Source: DATLNF01 sp963765815
GTDB taxonomy: Bacteria > Actinomycetota > Actinomycetes > BP-191
Assembly (NCBI GenBank): GCA_963765815.1
Contig: CAVXXT010000003.1
Location: 558,001-622,000 of the forward strand
Length of the DNA: 64,000 nt
Direction of reading: 5' to 3'
In this document: piece by piece, positions 59,156 to 64,000 of the stretch
How the letters are laid out: each line of letters starts with the position of its first letter
Numbering within the stretch: position 1 is the first letter of the stretch
Translations under genes and position numbers: made by a program
Notes under the pieces: model-generated
Seen by the model: the letters and a program-made list of their open reading frames with translations, nothing else
Database searches by the model: none
Told to the model about the DNA's origin: nothing

Positions 59156-61173
59156 CCCGTCCACTCCGCGAGCGTTCATCGAGAGGTGCGAGATTTTCCG
59201 GGCTTCTCTCGGTCGGCCGCGACGTGCGGGCGCTTGGGCCCACTGCTCCGATCCGCGCGGCGTACGAGTTCTCCAAGCGCGCTGGCGGCCACCAATTGGT
59301 CTTCGGCCGCCTTGCCACGACGGGGGACGCGCGACCTCACCGCGTTTTCGCCATCCCGTCGACGATTCCGACCACATCTGAAGGTCGACTTCTCGCCGAC
59401 GCCGACGCGATTCTGGCCGGCAGTGCCAGCATCTTCGGCCGGCAGGTCCCACTTGACCTTGGGTGGCACAGCGCGCCGGACACCGGGGGCTCGTGGGCGC
59501 GTGTCCCGTGGTGGCGCATCGACATCCGGTCGGACGACCGCGTCGCCGACGTCAAGTGGACGTGGGAGCTCGGCCGGCACCGTCACCTGCTCGTCCTGGC
59601 CCGCGCCTGCTGGCTGAAGTCCGACGACGACAGGTACGCCGACGCGCTGACTCAGCACCTCCGCACGTGGCTGTCCGACAACCCGCCGGAGCACGGGGTC
59701 CACTGGTATTCCAACCTCGAGATCTCGCTGCGCGCGCTCACCTGGCTGCAGATCCTCGGGCTGGCCGGGGGTCGGCTGCCCGACGACGTCACCGCGGAGA
59801 TGCACCGACACCTGCTGCACAGCGGCCGTCATCTCATCGCGGACTCGATCTACACGGTCAGCAGCATGCGCAACAACCACATGCTGGGTGACGCGCTCGG
59901 GCTCATCGCGCTGGGCACGGCGTTCGACCGCCCGCGCTGGCGCTCGTTCGGCGAGTCGATGTTCCGTCGCCAGCTGGCACGGCACATGAGGTCGGACGGC
60001 TCGATGATCGAGGACTCACTGTCCTACCACCGCTTCGTCACCGAGATGCTGGCGGTGCGGGTGCTGCTCGGCGGGGAGACGGCGCAGGCGCGTCAGGCAC
60101 TCGCGAGCTCTGGCCGATACCTCGCTCGACTCGGCGCGTTCGACGGCTCACTCCCCCAGTACGGCGACTGGGACGAAGGTCGAGTGCTCGGATCTTCCGG
60201 AAGTCCGCAGGACGTCGCCGGCGTCACCGCGTTGGCGCTGGCGCTCACCGGCACGGGCGCCGACGACGAGACGAGAGCGGCGTACGACGAGTGCGCGTGG
60301 TACGCCCCCGAGGGCGCTCCTCTCGCGGCACCACCGGCCGAGACCGACGGCGCGAGCGTCGGCGGCGGGTTCTCGCGGGCCGTCCGTGGCGACTGGCACG
60401 CCTGGCTGAAGGCCGGCGGCGGCACCTCGCATCAGCACGCCGACCTGTGCTCCACCGTCCTGCGCATCGGCGAGCAGTGGGTCGTCGGTGACCCCGGCAC
60501 CGGGACGTACAACGGCCCGCTCGAGCAGCGCAACGGGTTCCGCACGTCGAGCGCGCACAGCGTCCTCCGCCTCAGGGACGAGGACCAGCTGGGCCCGCAC
60601 CGCGCGTTCCGCTGGCTCCACGCCGCGCAGGGCACCATCGGCCCGCCCGTCCGCGTCGGCGACGCCGTCGTGACCTGGGGGGTCCACGACGCCTACGCCA
60701 GGCTCGACGGCGTTCGTCGAGTGGTTCGAGTCGTGATGCTGACCGACGACTCGATGACGGTCGCGGACGTCGCCGAGGTGACGGCGCCGATCGACTGGCA
60801 GCTGACGCTGCCCCTGCACCCCGACGTCACCTACGCGGACGGCACGATCGAGCTGCCGGACGGCTCAAAGCTCGCTCTCGACCTCCCGGGTGAGGTGGGC
60901 ACCGTCCGCGGGCAGGCCGACCCGTTCGAGGGCTGGTGGAGCGACACGTACGGCGAGATGCAGCCCACTACCTGGATCCGGACGCGCGCCATCGCGACCG
61001 GCCCAGTGGTCTGGTCGGTACGACGGCCCTCGTCGGCGCAGTGCGCGCCGCTCGCCGACGGGATCCGCGTCGCCGACACCGAGCTGCGCGTGTCCTTCAC
61101 CCAGAAGGCCGTCCACCTCCGCGTCCGGGGCGCCGACGTCGACGACGTGCTGACCGTCGAGACCGCGCGATGA
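59152..61173 (+). CDS. Heparinase II/III-like polysaccharide lyase
   Basis: This 673-aa protein has an N-terminal alpha/alpha toroid (WYSNLEISLRALTWLQIL; ADSIYTVSSMRNNHMLGDALGLIALG; DGSMIEDSLSYHRFVTEML) and a C-terminal beta-sandwich with WHAWLKAGGGTSHQHADLCSTVLRIGEQWVVGDPGTGTYNG (the catalytic-region His motif of Heparinase II/III). No signal peptide is obvious. Such lyases in capsule loci are thought to trim or release uronic-acid-containing polymer. GTG start; high GC again. Confidence 0.88.
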   Translation: MTRPLRERSSRGARFSGLLSVGRDVRALGPTAPIRAAYEFSKRAGGHQLVFGRLATTGDARPHRVFAIPSTIPTTSEGRLLADADAILAGSASIFGRQVPLDLGWHSAPDTGGSWARVPWWRIDIRSDDRVADVKWTWELGRHRHLLVLARACWLKSDDDRYADALTQHLRTWLSDNPPEHGVHWYSNLEISLRALTWLQILGLAGGRLPDDVTAEMHRHLLHSGRHLIADSIYTVSSMRNNHMLGDALGLIALGTAFDRPRWRSFGESMFRRQLARHMRSDGSMIEDSLSYHRFVTEMLAVRVLLGGETAQARQALASSGRYLARLGAFDGSLPQYGDWDEGRVLGSSGSPQDVAGVTALALALTGTGADDETRAAYDECAWYAPEGAPLAAPPAETDGASVGGGFSRAVRGDWHAWLKAGGGTSHQHADLCSTVLRIGEQWVVGDPGTGTYNGPLEQRNGFRTSSAHSVLRLRDEDQLGPHRAFRWLHAAQGTIGPPVRVGDAVVTWGVHDAYARLDGVRRVVRVVMLTDDSMTVADVAEVTAPIDWQLTLPLHPDVTYADGTIELPDGSKLALDLPGEVGTVRGQADPFEGWWSDTYGEMQPTTWIRTRAIATGPVVWSVRRPSSAQCAPLADGIRVADTELRVSFTQKAVHLRVRGADVDDVLTVETAR

Positions 61174-62369
61174 GACGTCGCGTCGTCGTCCTCAACCACT
61201 TCGCCTGCGCCCGCGGCGCGCCCGGAGGGACGCGACACGTCGAGCTGTTCGGGCGCCTCGACGAGTGGGACGCGACGGTGATCGGGTCGCGCCTGAACTA
61301 CTTCACCCGCGAGCGGGCCGAGCTCGACGACGGCCTGTTCCGGACCGTCCCGGTGATCCCCTACTCCGGCAACGGTCCCGCGCGCGTCCTCAACTGGATC
61401 TCCTACGCCGTGACCGCGCTCGTCGCGGGACTGCGCTGCGGCCGCACGGACGTCGTCTACGCGAGCTCGCCGCACCTGCTCACCGGGCTCACCGGCTGGG
61501 TGCTCGCCCGGCTGCGGCGCGCGGCGTTCGTCCTCGAGATCCGTGACCTTTGGCCGACGCTCCTCGTCGACATGGGCCAGCTCAGGAAAACGTCGGCGGT
61601 CTACCGCGTGCTCCACGCGCTGGAGCGGTTCCTCTACGCGCGCGCCGACCTGATCGTCGTCATGGCGAAGGGCGTCGAGCGGGTCATCGTCGACACCCAC
61701 CACGTGCCGGCGGAGCGCGTCGTCTTCATCCCCAACGGCGCCGACCCGGCGGACTTCGACCGACCGCAGTCGAAGGCGCAGCTCCGCGAGCGGCTCGGCC
61801 TGTCCGGCACGGTGTTCGCGTACGCCGGCGCCCACGGCCCGGCCAACGGCCTCGACCTCCTGCTGGACGCCGCGCAGGAGGCTCAGCGGGACGGCCTCGA
61901 GGCGACGTTCCTGCTGGTGGGCGACGGCGTCGCCAAGACCTCCCTCGTCGCGCGCGCCGAACGTGACAACCTCACCAACGTGCGCTTCCTCGACCCGGTG
62001 CCGAAGGCGGAGATGCCCGCGCTCCTCGGCGCCGTCGACGTCGGCCTGCACGTGCTCGCCGACGTCGACCTCTTCCGGTACGGCGTGAGCCCCAACAAGC
62101 TCTTCGACTACATGGCGGCCGGTCTCGCGGTCATCACCAACACCCCGGGCGAGGTCGCCGAGCTGGTCGAGGAGTCCGGTGCCGGCCTCGCCGTCGCACC
62201 GCGCGATCTCGCCGCCGGCATCCGCACCATGGCGACGCTCGACGACGAGGCGCGCGCCGAGTACGGCCGCAGCGGTCGCGAGTACATGACGCAGACCCGG
62301 TCGCGAACCGGACTCGCTCACCGCCTCAGCGAGGCGCTCGACACCGTGTGCGCGACGCGCCATGCGTGA
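61170..62369 (+). CDS. Glycosyltransferase family 4 (WbuB-like)
   Basis: This 399-aa GT-B enzyme begins VVVLNHFACARGAPGGTRHVELFGRL and has DVVYASSPHLLTGLTGWVLARL, FVLEIRDLWP, VVFIPNGADPADFD and the C-terminal FRYGVSPNKLFDYMAAGLAVITNTPGEVAELVEESGAG with the conserved Glu pair. The type transfers amino or deoxy sugars in WbuB/WcaI-like enzymes. It starts in an ATGA overlap with the lyase gene and overlaps the next gene by 8 bp. Confidence 0.9.
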   Translation: MRRRVVVLNHFACARGAPGGTRHVELFGRLDEWDATVIGSRLNYFTRERAELDDGLFRTVPVIPYSGNGPARVLNWISYAVTALVAGLRCGRTDVVYASSPHLLTGLTGWVLARLRRAAFVLEIRDLWPTLLVDMGQLRKTSAVYRVLHALERFLYARADLIVVMAKGVERVIVDTHHVPAERVVFIPNGADPADFDRPQSKAQLRERLGLSGTVFAYAGAHGPANGLDLLLDAAQEAQRDGLEATFLLVGDGVAKTSLVARAERDNLTNVRFLDPVPKAEMPALLGAVDVGLHVLADVDLFRYGVSPNKLFDYMAAGLAVITNTPGEVAELVEESGAGLAVAPRDLAAGIRTMATLDDEARAEYGRSGREYMTQTRSRTGLAHRLSEALDTVCATRHA

Positions 62370-63003
62370 CCTGGTCATCGTCGGCGCAGGAGGCCACGGC
62401 CGCGAGCTGCTCGACGTCGTCGAGGCGATCAACGCCCTCGAGCCCACGTGGCACGTGCTGGGCTTCCTCGACGACGGGACGCCGGACGCCAAGCGGCTGG
62501 CCCGCCGCGGCATGCGACTCCTCGGCCCGGCCGACCGGCTGGCCGAGCTGGACGCGGCGTACGTCGTCGGCGTCGGCGACAACGACGTACGGCGACGCAT
62601 CGACGCACTCGCCACCGAGCACGGCCGCGAGGCCGCGACGCTGGTCCACCCGCTCTCGTCGATCGGCGGCGACGTCGAGCTCGCGCCCGGCGTGGTCGTC
62701 ACCGCAGGGGCGCGGATCACGACCAACGTCCGCCTCGGCCGGCACACGCACCTGAACATCAACGCGGTCGTGTCGCACGACGCGCGGCTCGGCGACTACG
62801 TCACGCTCAGCCCCGGAGCGCTGGTCAACGGCACCGTCACGCTGGCCGACGAGGTCATGCTCGGCACCGGCGCGATCGTGCTGCCCGGCGTCTCGGTGGG
62901 CCGTGGGACGTGGGTCGCCGCCGGCGCTGTGGTGCTCGACGACCTGCCCGAAGGCGTTGTGGCCGTCGGCGTGCCGGCCCGCGTCCAACGCAGCCGCGCA
63001 TGA
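62362..63003 (+). CDS. Sugar O/N-acetyltransferase, NeuD/PglD type
   Basis: This 213-aa enzyme has an N-terminal Rossmann-like domain (RDLVIVGAGGHGRELLDVVEAI, the PglD_N motif) and a C-terminal left-handed beta helix of hexapeptide repeats (ELAPGVVVTAGARITTNVRLGRHTHLN; GTGAIVLPGVSVGRGTWVAAGAVVL). The catalytic His is likely in VVSHDARLGDYVTLSPG. It acetylates an amino sugar of the repeat unit. Confidence 0.92.
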   Translation: MRDLVIVGAGGHGRELLDVVEAINALEPTWHVLGFLDDGTPDAKRLARRGMRLLGPADRLAELDAAYVVGVGDNDVRRRIDALATEHGREAATLVHPLSSIGGDVELAPGVVVTAGARITTNVRLGRHTHLNINAVVSHDARLGDYVTLSPGALVNGTVTLADEVMLGTGAIVLPGVSVGRGTWVAAGAVVLDDLPEGVVAVGVPARVQRSRA

Positions 63004-63662
63004 AGCGAGCGCTGGACTTCCTCGTCGCGAGCGTGGTGCTGATTGCCAGCGCGCCACTGCTCGCCGTCGCCGCAGTCGCCGTGGTCCTCACCGACGGCCG
63101 CCCGGTCCTCTTCGCGCAGGAGCGCGCCGGGCGGGACGGTCGTCCGATCCGGATCAGGAAGCTGCGCACGATGCGCGTCCACTCGACCGCGCCCGAGGAG
63201 GTGGGCCAGGTCGGCGGCGACCACCCCTTGGTGACCGCGCCGGGTCGCGTCCTGCGGCGGCTCAAGCTCGACGAGCTCCCCCAGCTGCTGAGCGTCCTGT
63301 CCGGCAGCATGAGCCTCGTCGGCCCACGGCCCGCGCTGGTGAGCGACCTCACGACGTACGACGACGTCGCGCGACGACGACTCGAGGTGACGCCCGGCAT
63401 CACCGGCTGGGCGCAGGTCAACGGCAACACCGCGCTGACGTGGCCGCAGCGCATCTCCCTCGACGTCTGGTACGTCGACCACCACTCGCTCATGCTCGAC
63501 CTGCGGATCCTGCTCATGACGGTCCAGGTGCTCGTCAAGGGCGAGCAACCGGACAACGACGCACTAGCTCAGGCGGAGGAACATGCGGCTCGTCTTCGTG
63601 GGGACCGTGCGCAGCTCGACAGTCGCACTGCAGACACTCCTCGACGCGGGCACGAGGCCTGA
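63000..63662 (+). CDS. Priming phosphoglycosyl transferase (sugar transferase, PglC/WcaJ core)
   Basis: This 220-aa monotopic enzyme attaches the first sugar phosphate to the lipid carrier. It starts MKRALDFLVASVVLIASAPLL (membrane re-entrant helix), then VLFAQERAGRDGRPIRIRKLRTMRVH, the catalytic LKLDELPQLLSVLSGSMSLVGPRPAL and VTPGITGWAQVNGNTALTWPQRISLDVWYV. The C-terminal 27 residues are read through the start of the next gene, an overlap of 80 bp. Confidence 0.93.
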   Translation: MKRALDFLVASVVLIASAPLLAVAAVAVVLTDGRPVLFAQERAGRDGRPIRIRKLRTMRVHSTAPEEVGQVGGDHPLVTAPGRVLRRLKLDELPQLLSVLSGSMSLVGPRPALVSDLTTYDDVARRRLEVTPGITGWAQVNGNTALTWPQRISLDVWYVDHHSLMLDLRILLMTVQVLVKGEQPDNDALAQAEEHAARLRGDRAQLDSRTADTPRRGHEA

Positions 63663-64000
63663 CCTCGTCGTCACGCTGCCCGAGTCGGCGCGCGCCCGGC
63701 ACTCCGACTGGGCCGACGTCGCCGCGCTCGCCTCGGCGGCAGGCCTGGAGGTCCTGCGCAGTGCCGACGTCAACGATGAGCCGACCATGTCCGCGCTGCG
63801 CGCCGCCGCGCCGGACTACCTCCTGGTCGTCGGCTGGTCGCAGCTGTTCCGCGCGCCGCTGCTCGCGCTGCCCGCGCGCGGCTGCATCGGCTTCCACCCG
63901 TCGCTCCTGCCGTTGAACCGGGGCCGGGCGGTCATCCCGTGGACGATCCTGCAGCGCACGAGCCGCACCGGCGGCAGCCTGCTCTGGCTCGACGAGGGCA
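63583..64000 (+). CDS. Formyltransferase-like enzyme (partial, runs off the window)
   Basis: This is the first 139 residues of a formyl_trans_N-domain protein (methionyl-tRNA-formyltransferase fold): MRLVFVGTVRSSTVALQTLLDAG, DYLLVVGWSQLFRAPLLALPARG, and the catalytic-site GCIGFHPSLLPLNRGRAVIPWTIL with the HP pair and following RG. In this setting it probably formylates an amino sugar of the polysaccharide. A GGAGGA site stands just upstream of the ATG. The reading frame stays open to the end of the window. Confidence 0.82.
   Translation, partial: MRLVFVGTVRSSTVALQTLLDAGTRPDLVVTLPESARARHSDWADVAALASAAGLEVLRSADVNDEPTMSALRAAAPDYLLVVGWSQLFRAPLLALPARGCIGFHPSLLPLNRGRAVIPWTILQRTSRTGGSLLWLDEG

Overview
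The window is high-GC DNA from an actinomycete (Actinomycetota). Three things point there: a partial ergothioneine operon (egtB-egtC-egtD), a mycothiol-type DinB-fold enzyme, and a core block with the gene content and order known from Mycobacterium tuberculosis around Rv2228c-Rv2241 (RNase H/phosphatase fusion, zinc-ribbon protein, Nif3-like protein, then ahpE, DUF3052, aceE). I cannot name the genus. The window looks chromosomal, with one IS481-family insertion and several families of short interspersed palindromic repeats.

Layout. 1-2.4 kb: ergothioneine genes. 2.4-9.0 kb: a copper-handling island built around a divergent ECF sigma / zinc-finger anti-sigma pair, with a CopC-CopD fusion, a YcnI-like protein, a cupredoxin-like lipoprotein and membrane proteins; several products carry a His at or near the N-terminus. 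9.0-9.8 kb: a secreted DUF4430 protein behind a cobalamin riboswitch. 10-22 kb: mixed accessory genes (two MFS exporters, RNB ribonuclease, subtilase, CAP protein, a large Ig-like secreted protein) and the IS481 element at 16.26-17.32 kb. 22.1-22.5 kb: RNase P RNA on the minus strand. 22.8-26.2 kb: a cell-wall-anchored fungalysin metalloprotease. 26.4-35.4 kb: the core block with tRNA-Val. 35.4-53.5 kb: a DNA-glycosylase-like gene, an AbiEi/DUF559-like gene bracketed by a 60-bp repeat, an ECF sigma factor with a membrane partner, a large histidine kinase, a second subtilase with a WTGGT repeat tail, a PHP-domain protein, a SNF2 ATPase and an orphan peptide-binding lipoprotein. 51.6-64 kb: an exopolysaccharide locus (DUF4012, polymerase/ligase, glycosyltransferases, flippase, methyltransferase, heparinase-like lyase, acetyltransferase, priming sugar transferase, formyltransferase), running off the right edge.

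Sequence quality. Stretches 27.4-29.6 kb and 31.7-35.1 kb, and one point near 11.71 kb, carry many one-base indels, mostly an extra G after C or an extra C after G. They break essential genes such as aceE, yet the conserved protein sequence resumes intact between them. I read them as assembly or sequencing error. The affected genes are listed with full spans and flagged.

The exopolysaccharide locus has a core (about 53.5-59.15 kb) with visibly lower GC and less biased codon use than both flanks, as expected for an exchanged strain-specific polysaccharide cassette.
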